Source of the DNA: Salinivirgaceae bacterium
Lineage (GTDB): Bacteria; Bacteroidota; Bacteroidia; Bacteroidales; SZUA-534
Length of the DNA stretch: 38,034 bases
Assembly (NCBI GenBank): GCA_017645945.1
Contig: JAGCNL010000027.1
Span: 1-38,034, forward strand
Direction: 5' to 3'
Under the pieces are notes generated by a model. That model searched no databases. It was not told the origin of the DNA and saw only the letters and a program-made list of their open reading frames with translations. Made by a program: the position numbers and the translations under genes. Shown piece after piece: positions 5,835 through 14,876 of the stretch (its first letter is position 1; each line of letters starts with the position of its first letter).

Positions 5835-8800
5835 TTATTTTTTACGATTAAACTCACTCTCGGTTACTGTTGCGTCTATAACCTTCACCTCATCGTAAGA
5901 TAGACCATATAGGTGGTAAACAAGCAAATCTATGTCGTGTTCTTCTCTGTTGGTATCGGCATTGCTATCCGCTTTTTTTGCTACAAGTATCTCATCTACC
6001 AACTTTATGATTTCACCTTGTTGGATTATTGTGGCGGCGGGAATGGGGATAAGTTTAACATAGTTGTTAATCCAACGCAAAGTACCCATACCACTTGTTG
6101 CAGCAATCTGCTTTATATAAAATCTTATAACCGAAGAATTTAGAATACCTAATAGATATTTTGCTTTGAATGATTCAGGTGGCAAAAGGAAATATGCGCT
6201 ATTAAGCAAATATTCTTCCTTGACTGACAATGAAAAACGACCAACATCAGTTAATTCAATCCAAACAATTTTCTCTTTCAGAAAATCATCAAAGAAAGCA
6301 CACGCACGAAGATTCGTCCAATGTCGCCCTTTGGCACCTCTTTGTTTGAATTTGTCTCCAAAAGAATCCAAATACTGATAAATTGTTGGATAATCATTTT
6401 TCACATCAACACCATTCTTTGTTAGAAGCACATATTTGGGTGACGTATGACAGTAGCGTTGAATATCCTGTCCTCTAATGATTGGCTTTATTATTTCAGC
6501 ATTTTTTGAATCTTCCAAAATTAAAGAGTTCTTTTGTTCTTCATTCAAAATGAACGCATTATTGTCACCTGTCGCAATTCCTAAACGAATTTTGGTGTTC
6601 AAATCTTCAAGTGTTTTACCTGCAATTTCTATTTTTCGACGTATAACCAAATTTTCTGGTTTGACCAAAGTCCACGGCTGCAAATCAAAATCTTTTTGTT
6701 GATAGTAGAACCTATTAGAATTGACGAAGGAATTGAAATCGCCTTGTAACCATTCTGCATTAACGATAGTTGCTGCGCATTCGTGTTTTGTTTTTTGGAA
6801 TGAACAAACAGCCGTGTTTACAATTGCAGCACCAAAAAGTTGTGTGCCTTCAATATCAATTATTTGAATGACACTGCAATTGTTTCGCAACACTTGACGC
6901 AACGGAAGACCGTAGTTTGCTCGCAAATATGAATTTGAAGTAACGAAAGACAATATTCCTTCTTGTGAAAGAAGGTTCATTCCTTTTTCATAAAAGTAGC
7001 AATACAAATCTGCAAATGGTTCAAAACATAAGAATGAATTACAAGGAATATTAGAGGGTATGTTGTCGTGACTTATATACGGCGGGTTACCAATCACAAT
7101 ATCAAAACCGCCTTTTTCAAACACATCGTTGAACCAAGTGTGCCAAAGGAAAAATTGGTCATTAGCGGCAATGTTAATGTCAGAAAGGTCGGCTTTCACA
7201 CATTGCTCTTTGAGTTGTTTGACAACGTTCTCTTGTATCAGGACGCGCTGCTGCTGCTTGAGTTTGTGGTCGGCGGTGTTATAGTATTTGCCAAGCAAAT
7301 CGCGCAACTGCTTGCGATAGACATCAAGCATATCGTCGAAAAGTGTGAGCATACCTTTTTCGTCTGTTTTCTTTTGAGTAAGACCGCCTAAATCGAAACC
7401 TTCGTACTGCTCTAATAGTGAATTTCCTTGCATAATCTTGTAATCCAAGTTAGGCAGCACCTGCGGTTCGTCTTCATCTACAACTATCGAGAGCCAAAAA
7501 CGCAGGCGAGCAATATCGACAGCACCTTTTTCAATATCGACACCATAGATTGAATTTTGGATAATATGCTTTTTGATTTCGGCACGGTTAGCATTCTTGT
7601 CGATATGCAGACCGAGAGCCTCACGGCAAGCCACAAGTTCGTTGAGCAAGCCCATTGGGAAGGCACCCGAGCCAATGGCGGGGTCGCAGATTTTCACGTT
7701 CTCAATCTTCTGGCGCACAAATTCGGCATCGTGCAGAACGGTAGCGTCGTGCGTCTCGACAAAACGGCGAAGGCGCTCACGGTGTGCATCGTCTTTAGCG
7801 TCGGTTTGCAAGTAGGCAATCAGGCTCTCTCGGCACATATATTGCACAATTTCTTTTGGTGTGTAGAATGCGCCTTTGTCTTTGTTATCCTCAAGCAAGT
7901 TCTCGAAAATACGGCCGAGCATTTCGGGGTCAACACCCACAACGGCATCGTTGGGGTCGTTCTCGTCGATAGTGAAATTGTACTGGTCGAAGAAGTCGAA
8001 AAGTTCGCTGAAATATTCTTTTGGGAAACGGCTGCGCGGTGGGTCCTGCACATCGTTTTCAAACAGACCGCCGTTGAGATACGGCACAGTGCTAAACTCG
8101 GAAATGAGTTTTGCGTCCCAACCACGGTCGGCATTACGGCGGAACTCATCGAGGCGGTATTCTTCGGCAATATTGAGTGCGCCGCCAAACAGTGGTTCAA
8201 GATATGCGTCGAGGAAGTTATCCTGCAACTCTGGGTGATTGTCGAAGGCTTCACGCAGATTAGGTGCCCAACCTTTACGGTTCAAGAATTGCACAAAAAC
8301 CAAACGTCCGAGCATTTTCTTTACATAGTCACGCAGCACCTTGTCCTCCCATTCGGTGAACTTCGCACCAAACTGCTTTTCATTGTCTTTATTGCCGTAC
8401 AGATAATTGCAGAATTTCTCATATTGAGCCTTATAGCCAACAAAGAACTCATCGGACAAGGTTTCGACCGAGAAGGCGGTTTTGAAATCTTCGGCCGATT
8501 CCATTGCCTTGCCTTGAAGGGTGGCAAAACGCTCGGCAGCGGTGCGTCCACTATAGTTGCGGCCAAATACATAAGTGAAACGTTTGGCAGGTGTTACATC
8601 GGATTGTCTTCCCTCTTTGTAAATGTAAGAGAAACGCCACGGCTCGCCTTCGGTTTTGGCATAGTGGAAGATTATGAAAGCCTGTGCGTAGTTTTCGAGC
8701 ATTTGGCGCACCAATTCCTTAATGTAAACACGCGAACGCTCCAAGTGGCAACTGTTGTCAACGGTAATGTCGATTACATTTATTGGCGCGAAGGCATCAA

Positions 8801-8993
8801 CCATTGCCACAAAGGACATTTTTTTGATTTTGAGGCGCTCGGCCTTTTCGCGGTATTGGCCCGAGGCAAGTAAATCCTCGTTTTTGCGCTCAATACGATT
8901 GCCAAAAAGCGGCGAAAGTACCTTTTCAAAAAACACATCGAATCCGCAGTAGTCGCTGCCGAAAATCTGTTTGTATTGTTCAATGGTTGTCAT
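5835..8993 (-). CDS. Eco57I-like N6-adenine DNA methyltransferase of a two-gene restriction-like system
   Basis: The 1052-residue protein has three parts. The N-terminal part (about 1-330) contains YVKKMLGRLVFVQFLNRKGW and YLNGGLFE, features of the long type IIG/BREX-like methylases. The adenine methyltransferase core has motif I DPAIGSGAFPMG from Asp437, GVDIEKGAVDIARLRFWLS as motif II, and catalytic NPPY at 636-639. The C-terminal part (about 780-1000) includes IRGQDIQRY and resembles a TaqI/type I specificity region for sequence recognition. A clear PD-(D/E)xK nuclease motif is not seen, so cleavage would have to come from the partner. It lies 18 bases after the PLD-SNF2 helicase gene. The likely role is self-marking methylation in phage defence. 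Relation to DISARM DrmMI or PglX is possible but untested. Confidence 0.85.
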   Translation of the reverse strand: MTTIEQYKQIFGSDYCGFDVFFEKVLSPLFGNRIERKNEDLLASGQYREKAERLKIKKMSFVAMVDAFAPINVIDITVDNSCHLERSRVYIKELVRQMLENYAQAFIIFHYAKTEGEPWRFSYIYKEGRQSDVTPAKRFTYVFGRNYSGRTAAERFATLQGKAMESAEDFKTAFSVETLSDEFFVGYKAQYEKFCNYLYGNKDNEKQFGAKFTEWEDKVLRDYVKKMLGRLVFVQFLNRKGWAPNLREAFDNHPELQDNFLDAYLEPLFGGALNIAEEYRLDEFRRNADRGWDAKLISEFSTVPYLNGGLFENDVQDPPRSRFPKEYFSELFDFFDQYNFTIDENDPNDAVVGVDPEMLGRIFENLLEDNKDKGAFYTPKEIVQYMCRESLIAYLQTDAKDDAHRERLRRFVETHDATVLHDAEFVRQKIENVKICDPAIGSGAFPMGLLNELVACREALGLHIDKNANRAEIKKHIIQNSIYGVDIEKGAVDIARLRFWLSIVVDEDEPQVLPNLDYKIMQGNSLLEQYEGFDLGGLTQKKTDEKGMLTLFDDMLDVYRKQLRDLLGKYYNTADHKLKQQQRVLIQENVVKQLKEQCVKADLSDINIAANDQFFLWHTWFNDVFEKGGFDIVIGNPPYISHDNIPSNIPCNSFLCFEPFADLYCYFYEKGMNLLSQEGILSFVTSNSYLRANYGLPLRQVLRNNCSVIQIIDIEGTQLFGAAIVNTAVCSFQKTKHECAATIVNAEWLQGDFNSFVNSNRFYYQQKDFDLQPWTLVKPENLVIRRKIEIAGKTLEDLNTKIRLGIATGDNNAFILNEEQKNSLILEDSKNAEIIKPIIRGQDIQRYCHTSPKYVLLTKNGVDVKNDYPTIYQYLDSFGDKFKQRGAKGRHWTNLRACAFFDDFLKEKIVWIELTDVGRFSLSVKEEYLLNSAYFLLPPESFKAKYLLGILNSSVIRFYIKQIAATSGMGTLRWINNYVKLIPIPAATIIQQGEIIKLVDEILVAKKADSNADTNREEHDIDLLVYHLYGLSYDEVKVIDATVTESEFNRKK

Positions 8994-9011
8994 AATAGTA
9001 TGTTATAAATT

Positions 9012-12000
9012 CTAATTCTCTTTGTAAAACAAAACTTTAGCCTCGCCGCCTGTGCGGTTTTGGGCTTGTGTGCGAATGCGGCCGAGCGTGCCTGTGATTA
9101 TTGTGTTTATATCGAACTCGGCACCAAAAAGCGAACCTTGTTGCAACTCACGGTTCAGACGCAGAAGGGCGTTGACAATTTCAACATTAGCGTTGCGTGC
9201 TGCACTCATTGCGTTACGCACGGCGATTTTAGCCTCGTCTGACAACGAGTAGTTGTTGAATAGATTGTTGCAAACACCCATAGCCTCGCGCTGCTTGTTG
9301 TTGTCAACCCTACGGCGCATTGGTGCCATAAAGACATTGTAGGCGTTTTGTGCAAGTTCGCGATAATTGTCGGGCAGCGAGTAGCCTGCGGTGTAAGTGT
9401 CGGCTGGCACACATTTGAGTTGATTAAGGCAATCGAGCATACTAATGGTGTGTGCTTCGTTTGCGTCAACTTCGAGATTGACAATGCCACACTGTCCGCT
9501 GTTTATACAAACAACCGCCTTGCCTGATTCTTCGCTGCCTTCGATTTTACCACCAAGGTTGTCTGGCTCAATGTCGCAAAGTTGGTTGTAGCGTGCTGGG
9601 TTCTCGTTCCTGTATTCTTTCAATTCACGAATGTATGGCTCAATTGGTGAGGCTTCGCCGTCAATCATTGTGTTAAGTTCAGATTCTGACAGTTCTTCTT
9701 CTTCGGTGTAAACCTTGCTATCTTCGCCAAACATTGTGTGGAACGCTTGCAACTTGGCGTAGGCGTTTTCTTTTAGGCGAATGAGTTCGTTGCCTTGCGT
9801 TGAGGGATAGAAGTTGAAAACGTGAACCTCGTCCTCTTTCGAGCCTATGCGGTTGACACGGCCAATGCGCTGCATCAGACGGGTAGCGTTCCAAGGTGTA
9901 TCGTAGTTCAGAATGACATTGGCGCGGTGCAAGTTGACACCCTCGGCCAATACCTCGGTAGTAATAATCACATTGTAACGGTCTTCCTTTTCGTTTTCGG
10001 GGCAGTTGGCGTCGAAGTTGCGGCGGATTACATCTTGCATATCGTCGCGGTTAGCGGCACTAATCATCAAAGGTTTGAGTTCGTAGCCGTTATCCAAAGA
10101 ACCCAAATCTTTAATATAATCGTAGAGCACGCTTTGAGTGGCTTTTGCCTCGGTGAATATCACAAGGCGCGGCTTATCGAAGCCGTGAGGGTTGTTCTTG
10201 GCCGCGTCGAACAGTTCGGTTTCAAGGCGCACTTTGAAGCGGTCGAGTTTCGGGTCTTTCTGCTCTTTTTCCCAACGGTCGAGCAATGCTTTAATTATTT
10301 GCTTGTCGTGTAACAGATTGTCGCGGTAGCCTGGCTTGAAATCGGCAGCCTTAAACTCAATGTTGTTGCCTCGTTTACGCCTAATCTTGCTACGCAACGC
10401 TTCCTGCGCAGCACTGAATGTTGAGTATCTCTCAAAAATGGCATTAACATCGAAATCTGGGCATACAAACACGCTGTCGTGGTCGAGCATTGTTATCATA
10501 TTTTCAGTATAGCGCAGAAGATTCCGCAACGATTCGCGGAAAGCATCGAAACTGCTTTCCAAACGTTTCACAAGCAAAATCTGCATAATCTTCGCCAACT
10601 GCTTACTGATTCGCTCTACAGACAAGTTGCGGTTTTCATAGCGCTTTGCGTTAGCGGAATCGGCAAAAAACTGAATGGCCGTGTAACGGTAGTAGCCTAT
10701 ACGGTTGGCATCGAAAGTCAGTTCTTCTGTGTCAAGCGATTCGGGCAGAATGGTGTTGACCGTATCAGAGAACAGGCGCACAAGTTTCTCGTTCATTGTA
10801 TATTCCAACTTATGCGGACCTTTCACCACAGGGAATTTCAGTGCTTGCGCGTCGGTTTCATACTCGGCACGTTTGATAATATCGTGGCGAGTACGGCGCA
10901 CCATTATGTCGGTCAACACACAGTCGCGAATCTCTCTCGAAATGCGGTCGAGTTCGGCTCTACTTTCCTCGGTTGTGCTGTTTTGTTTCAGTTGTTTGAA
11001 TGTACGAATGCGCTCGGCAAAGAACCTTTCAAGGTTACCGCCTGGCACATTTGGCAGCGAGCAATTGGTGTGATTGCGCTGGAAGAAATAGATTTGATTT
11101 TGCAGGTCGGCTGGCGTGTTGTTCTGCGGCGTTGCACTCAACAAACCAACAAACGGCGGAATACCATTATTGCCATTGGTTATGTTGCCAATGAGCGCGT
11201 CGAGGTCTTTGTATTTCTTTGTACCACTGTTGCGGAAATTGTGGCTCTCGTCAATTACAATTAGGCCGTAATTGGCATTGGTGTTGAGGGTGGTGTCAAA
11301 ATCATCCGACACATCTTCAGGAACTTCCTCGCCTTCGTCGGCCAACTTGCCAATGCTGCCTGTGGTTATAATATCAATGCTTTCCTTTATGGTGAAAGCG
11401 GTGTCATAGTCGAAGTCTTTAATGGTGCTCTCCCACGCCTTGCGAACGGCTGGCGGCAGCACAAGCAACACTTTGGCAGGACGGTCATAGTTCGACGCTT
11501 CGGCAAGGAATTTCTTTATAACCAAAACACCGACAATGGTTTTGCCCAAACCCACAACATCAGCAAGCATAAAGCCGCCATAATGACGCATATTGTAGAA
11601 ACATTGCTTTACGGCATCCATTTGGTAGGTCAAGGCATCATATTTTGTAGGCAAATACGATTTTAGGATTGTATCGGTTGAGGCGTCGGCAATGTCGCCA
11701 AACTGCATTTGCAAATACTTGATATAAACCTCGTAAGGTGAGAGAGTTTCCTTTTGCGGTTCGAGTTCGGGTTGTTGTTCTGGCTGCGGTTGTTCTTTCT
11801 TCTCTTTCTCAACAACTTTAGTAATCGGTGCAGGCTTCAACACTTGCTCTAAATACTGCTCGTTCCAAGGTTCGGCCATTTCCCAAATTCTATCGAACCA
11901 TTGGTTGTGACCTAAACAGTTCGGGTCGTCGGGGTCGTTGAAGTTGATATATCTTTTATTGGTTTCGATATAATTCAGTTCGCGGTTTCCTTTGCTTCTG

Positions 12001-12509
12001 TCATTGTTCCATAAACCGTTCTCTGTTAGATTGCTACTGCCGACAATGCCATAGGCAAATTTATCATCATCCCGTTTGCCATTGAAAATGTAGCATTTCG
12101 AGTGCAGGAATTGGCGGTTGCCTTCCGCGTCTTTATCATAGAAACGAATTTGCCACTTGCCGTTTTCGAGATTGGTAAGAAGCAAATCAACAACAGCCTT
12201 ATATTCATCTTTGACATCCAACTTTTCCAAGTCGCGCTGCATAAAATCGTTCGGGAAATTGCCGTCAACGATTGGGTTGGTAACCACATTGGCATATACA
12301 AGCGGTTCTCGACCAATAAGCAATTGCAAGGTTGTGCCTTCCTTTTCGAGAAAAGCCTTGAGTTCGTTTACTATCAACGCAAGCCCTGGAATATCCCAAT
12401 AGCCTGTGGCTATCTTAATGTTAGACAAGCCGTTTTCGCTGATAAACTTTCGAATGACAAAGCACATCGAAAGCCGTTCGGTGGAATTGTCTATAAGTGT
12501 ATTATCCAT
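9012..12509 (-). CDS. PLD-nuclease/SNF2-type helicase fusion of a restriction-like defence system
   Basis: The protein has 1165 residues from ATG 12509. A TTG at 12560 would add 17 residues. The N-terminal phospholipase D-like domain (about 1-170) carries HSKCYIF (H136, K138) and GSSNLTENGL. This is a single HKD half-site, so two protomers would be needed for a full active site. The SF2/SNF2 motor has Walker A VGLGKT (G320-T324), DESH at 420-423, LLSATPQNN, and C-terminal helicase motifs EVLAEGVNLHRA and QRIGRVNRIGS at about 875-890. Residues after about 950 have no domain I recognise. Translocation linked to PLD cleavage would make this the effector, with the adjacent methylase protecting self DNA. 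The same parts occur separately in DISARM (DrmC, DrmD, DrmMI), but DrmA and DrmB are absent here. Confidence 0.85.
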   Translation of the reverse strand: MDNTLIDNSTERLSMCFVIRKFISENGLSNIKIATGYWDIPGLALIVNELKAFLEKEGTTLQLLIGREPLVYANVVTNPIVDGNFPNDFMQRDLEKLDVKDEYKAVVDLLLTNLENGKWQIRFYDKDAEGNRQFLHSKCYIFNGKRDDDKFAYGIVGSSNLTENGLWNNDRSKGNRELNYIETNKRYINFNDPDDPNCLGHNQWFDRIWEMAEPWNEQYLEQVLKPAPITKVVEKEKKEQPQPEQQPELEPQKETLSPYEVYIKYLQMQFGDIADASTDTILKSYLPTKYDALTYQMDAVKQCFYNMRHYGGFMLADVVGLGKTIVGVLVIKKFLAEASNYDRPAKVLLVLPPAVRKAWESTIKDFDYDTAFTIKESIDIITTGSIGKLADEGEEVPEDVSDDFDTTLNTNANYGLIVIDESHNFRNSGTKKYKDLDALIGNITNGNNGIPPFVGLLSATPQNNTPADLQNQIYFFQRNHTNCSLPNVPGGNLERFFAERIRTFKQLKQNSTTEESRAELDRISREIRDCVLTDIMVRRTRHDIIKRAEYETDAQALKFPVVKGPHKLEYTMNEKLVRLFSDTVNTILPESLDTEELTFDANRIGYYRYTAIQFFADSANAKRYENRNLSVERISKQLAKIMQILLVKRLESSFDAFRESLRNLLRYTENMITMLDHDSVFVCPDFDVNAIFERYSTFSAAQEALRSKIRRKRGNNIEFKAADFKPGYRDNLLHDKQIIKALLDRWEKEQKDPKLDRFKVRLETELFDAAKNNPHGFDKPRLVIFTEAKATQSVLYDYIKDLGSLDNGYELKPLMISAANRDDMQDVIRRNFDANCPENEKEDRYNVIITTEVLAEGVNLHRANVILNYDTPWNATRLMQRIGRVNRIGSKEDEVHVFNFYPSTQGNELIRLKENAYAKLQAFHTMFGEDSKVYTEEEELSESELNTMIDGEASPIEPYIRELKEYRNENPARYNQLCDIEPDNLGGKIEGSEESGKAVVCINSGQCGIVNLEVDANEAHTISMLDCLNQLKCVPADTYTAGYSLPDNYRELAQNAYNVFMAPMRRRVDNNKQREAMGVCNNLFNNYSLSDEAKIAVRNAMSAARNANVEIVNALLRLNRELQQGSLFGAEFDINTIITGTLGRIRTQAQNRTGGEAKVLFYKEN

Positions 12510-12703
12510 AATTCTCAAATGTAGTTGACTTTTTGTTGCGTTGTTTCTGTGGGTTGACAAGATATTAACAGATTGCAGTTATATAATAGCGTTTAGTCAT
12601 TCTTTATTATCTTTACACCGAACGCGAAAAATAGTTAATGCACTCGCACGGTGCGGGCATTACTGTAGGGTAAGCCGATTTCGTGGGTTTGCAGGGCTTT
12701 TGG

Positions 12704-12730
12704 CGGCTGCCGCAAGGTGGCCGTTTTTTT
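12704..12730 (+). terminator. Plus-strand terminator hairpin 1 (GCAA loop)
   Basis: CGGCTGCC (12704-12711) pairs with GGTGGCCG (12716-12723), including two G-U pairs, around a GCAA tetraloop. Seven T follow. No plus-strand protein gene precedes it. Confidence 0.7.
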
Positions 12731-12742
12731 ATAGAAAAATGC

Positions 12743-12817
12743 TATATTTGAACGCTTTGTTAATCATAGAAATATGGTGGCGGCTGCTGTCGGGAAACTG
12801 GCGGCAGTCGTTTTTTT
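12743..12817 (+). ncRNA. Candidate small RNA ending in a GAAA-loop terminator
   Basis: TATATTTG at 12743-12750 matches the Bacteroidetes -7 consensus. About 30 bases further, a 13-bp stem (12781-12793 with 12798-12810, three G-U pairs) closes on a GAAA tetraloop and is followed by TTTTTTT. A transcript of about 60 bases would start near 12757 and end at 12817. No clear -33 box is seen, because the previous terminator's T-run occupies that place. It would be transcribed divergently from the helicase operon and antisense to no known gene. The hairpin shares GGCGGCTGC with hairpin 1, so both may be one duplicated terminator unit. Confidence 0.4.
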
Positions 12818-12835
12818 ATGCCTGGCGAGAAACGC

Positions 12836-13042
12836 CTACAAGATTATGCAGTAGAAGTCGCACAAGTATTTGACGGCCGAAGGCGGTAAAATGCGCTGGT
12901 GGCGCGAGTAGCCGCAGGCTTCGAGTTGAGAACGTTGCTCGCCAATCCACTTTGTCATAGTGCGGCGGCTCACCTCGGCGTGGCGTGCAAGTTGGTAAGG
13001 AAAAAGCGAAGGATAGCGCACCGTTTTAGATACTGTTTCCAT
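12836..13042 (-). CDS. Small HTH protein resembling DUF4248 mobile-element proteins
   Basis: The 68-residue protein starts at ATG 13042 (METVSKTVRYPSLFPYQLARHAEVS). LARHAEVSRRTMTKWIGEQRSQLEACGYSRHQRILPPSAVKYL has the spacing of a short helix-turn-helix protein: helix, turn at EVSRRT, recognition helix, then a GY...R.L.P..V tail. That tail pattern recalls DUF4248 proteins, which are common in Bacteroides transposons and prophages. Upstream in-frame codons to 13189 encode the palindromic repeat and are not counted. It follows the DUF3987 gene and could regulate the element. The target is unknown. Confidence 0.55.
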   Translation of the reverse strand: METVSKTVRYPSLFPYQLARHAEVSRRTMTKWIGEQRSQLEACGYSRHQRILPPSAVKYLCDFYCIIL

Positions 13043-13109
13043 AAGCAATTTTGTTGTAAGTGGCTCAAATATACAACTTTGGTGCGGTGCGGTTGCGCGA
13101 TAAAAATTG

Positions 13110-13167
13110 AGTTTTGCCCAAAAATTTGAAAATGGGAAATTGGGAAAATGGGAAATTGGGCAAAACT
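13110..13167 (-). repeat. 58-bp palindromic element, copy A (also the DUF3987 terminator)
   Basis: The element starts and ends with AGTTTTGCCCA and TGGGCAAAACT. The dyad extends to 14 perfect pairs at 13108-13121 and 13156-13169. The interior has repeated CCCA units separated by ATTT or TTTT on the minus strand. On the minus strand a T-rich run follows, so it can terminate the DUF3987 transcript, whose stop codon it overlaps. It aligns without gaps to copy B at 16727-16784 in opposite orientation. Confidence 0.75.
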
Positions 13168-14876
13168 CACACCTTTTTGTAAAAGCCATTTTTCAACCTC
13201 AACACCCGACCGCAGTAAACAAATTCGGAAATGTGCCGCCGTGCTGTGCCGTAGGTCATACCGATAGCCTCTGCCGCTTTTATGTAGTCCTGGCGAGTGA
13301 ACTCGTCGGGCAAAGCGGCAAGCAAATCGGGCTTTTTGGGCGGTTGAGGTGCCGACGCGCTGCTTATGGTGGCTGCTTTCGGCATCCTCGTATAAACGGC
13401 GGCAGCGTGTTCAATCAGGACTTTGGCAATGGCTAACGCGGTGCTGAAATCGGTATCGGTGCAAGTGATTTGGTTGGTTTTGGGTTGCAGTTCGACAAGC
13501 CGCAGCGCAGTCAGAACCATAGCAACCCTAAACGTTATCAGCCCGAGCCGACGCACCGAACCGAGGAACCTCAAACCATAACGGCCTGAATAGTCTGCAG
13601 TGGCTTCGGTGAAAAACTGATTGAACGTTCTGCTCTGCTTGCCGCTGAACTTAAAGCGCGTTGGCTGACACGTTTTGAGGAAGTTGTGAACGTTGAGGAA
13701 CCGCTGCGCGAAGAAATCAAACTGTGTGTCGAGCGTGCGGCTGCTCTTGGTGTCGAACACGTTCAACCACTCGATTTTGACAGGCATTGAGTAGAACATA
13801 AACCGACTAAACAAGCCGTTTTCTGCGTCTGGAATGAGCGTTGAGACCTGGCGAGGCGTGCCGCTGAAAATGGCCGAGAGTTTTGGCTGCAAAAGTTCAA
13901 CGTGTTCGCGGTTGCGGCGGCGAACGTAACTAATGGTCTCGTGGTGGAAAGCCTTACGGAAGCCGTCGCTATAATTGCCGTGCTCACTCTTGAACGACTG
14001 CGCCAACGTGTCGCCCTCGGTCTCGAAAATCAGCCCTACACCGTCGTTGTCGTTGAGGATTTGAAACACACTGGTTGCGCTTGCGTTGGCTGGAATTATG
14101 AGCATACGCTGCGGCGGTTCCTGCAACCGCTCCATTTCGCCTTTGTCGCGCGAATGTTCATAAACTTGCATTAGTCGGTTGTATTCGGACCACGCCAAGC
14201 GTGAAGCCTCACAGAGTTGGCGGTGAATGGGTGCGACAAGCCGACGGCAGAGCGACAACCGACCTTTACCCGACGAGGCTTCGGCAGTCACAAACAAATA
14301 GAGATTAGGAAACACCTCGCGCTCACCATACACGCCCGAAAGGTTAGGCAGACAGGCCGAGAATGTGACAATCGAGCCGAGAATCAGAATGTCGGCATCT
14401 TCGGGGCTGTTGGCGCAGTGTGCAATGTCGCGCAGAAGTGGCGGTAGTTGCTCGACAACTTCTGGGCGAATGGTGGGAAGCGGCAGCGGTTCGGGTGCCG
14501 ATTCGGTTTGTGGTGGTTCGCCTGGACTTGCTTGTGGTTCGGCCGATATGTTGACACCTGCGTTTTTGGCAAGGGCAAAAAAGGTGGCAATGGTTACGCC
14601 GTGGCCGTGTGCTTGCAGGCAAGCCGAAAACTGCTTGTCAGTTTCGGCGGCGGCGTAGCCTTCGTAAAAGCGGCTAACACGTTGGTAAAAGTCGCGGCCG
14701 CCTTCGCCGAAGGCATCGGCAAGCGCAAAACCAACGTTCCGCCATTCCTCGTAAGAGGGCGCAATGTCGGCGCCTTGCGCCTCAATGCGCTCGACTACTT
14801 GCCGCACCCGTGCGGCTACATCGTCCGCGCTTATCGCTTGCGGCTCACTCTGCCACGCTGTCGAGTTGAATTTCAT
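13167..14876 (-). CDS. DUF3987-family helicase-like replication protein with N-terminal PriCT-like region
   Basis: The 569-residue protein starts at ATG 14876. Residues about 15-115 hold a PriCT-2-like segment (SYEEWRNVGFALADAFGEGGRDFYQRVSRF is split here by its GEGG turn), typical of primase C-terminal helpers. A Pro/Glu-rich linker follows (about 125-155). The ATPase-like DUF3987 domain runs from about 160 to 500, with EASSGKGRLSL as P-loop (Lys204). ISEFVYCGRVLRL near the C-terminus belongs to a small winged-helix-like end. Such proteins are replication helicases of Bacteroidetes mobile elements. The ATG overlaps the upstream VirE-N gene stop (ATGA), so the two are coupled and likely act together at an element origin. 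Confidence 0.8.
   Translation of the reverse strand: MKFNSTAWQSEPQAISADDVAARVRQVVERIEAQGADIAPSYEEWRNVGFALADAFGEGGRDFYQRVSRFYEGYAAAETDKQFSACLQAHGHGVTIATFFALAKNAGVNISAEPQASPGEPPQTESAPEPLPLPTIRPEVVEQLPPLLRDIAHCANSPEDADILILGSIVTFSACLPNLSGVYGEREVFPNLYLFVTAEASSGKGRLSLCRRLVAPIHRQLCEASRLAWSEYNRLMQVYEHSRDKGEMERLQEPPQRMLIIPANASATSVFQILNDNDGVGLIFETEGDTLAQSFKSEHGNYSDGFRKAFHHETISYVRRRNREHVELLQPKLSAIFSGTPRQVSTLIPDAENGLFSRFMFYSMPVKIEWLNVFDTKSSRTLDTQFDFFAQRFLNVHNFLKTCQPTRFKFSGKQSRTFNQFFTEATADYSGRYGLRFLGSVRRLGLITFRVAMVLTALRLVELQPKTNQITCTDTDFSTALAIAKVLIEHAAAVYTRMPKAATISSASAPQPPKKPDLLAALPDEFTRQDYIKAAEAIGMTYGTARRHISEFVYCGRVLRLKNGFYKKV

Larger units (their letters stand above)
12510..12835. other. Intergenic region with two plus-strand hairpins, helicase promoter expected
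   Basis: There is no credible protein gene in these 326 bases. On the minus strand it must contain the promoter of the helicase-methyltransferase operon; TACATTTG at 12516-12523 fits a -7 box but is so near the ATG that the message would be almost leaderless. On the plus strand it contains a small hairpin at about 12637-12660 and two terminator hairpins, described separately. Confidence 0.6.

Noticed and set aside
7557..8873. Long plus-strand open frame (438 codons) opposite the methylase gene
   Set aside because: It lies wholly inside the methylase with its clear DPAIGSG motif; the translation has no family features. It results from codon bias on the other strand.
10479..11264. Plus-strand open frame opposite the helicase gene
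   Set aside because: It overlaps the helicase motor motifs on the other strand and shows no own motif or leader.
9012..12560. Complete DISARM or BREX system
   Set aside because: Only the helicase, PLD and methylase functions are seen; DrmA, DrmB, PglZ, BrxC and other core genes are absent from the window.
12743..12817. Riboswitch or leader attenuator of the helicase operon
   Set aside because: Hairpins and T-runs are on the plus strand while the helicase is on the minus strand.
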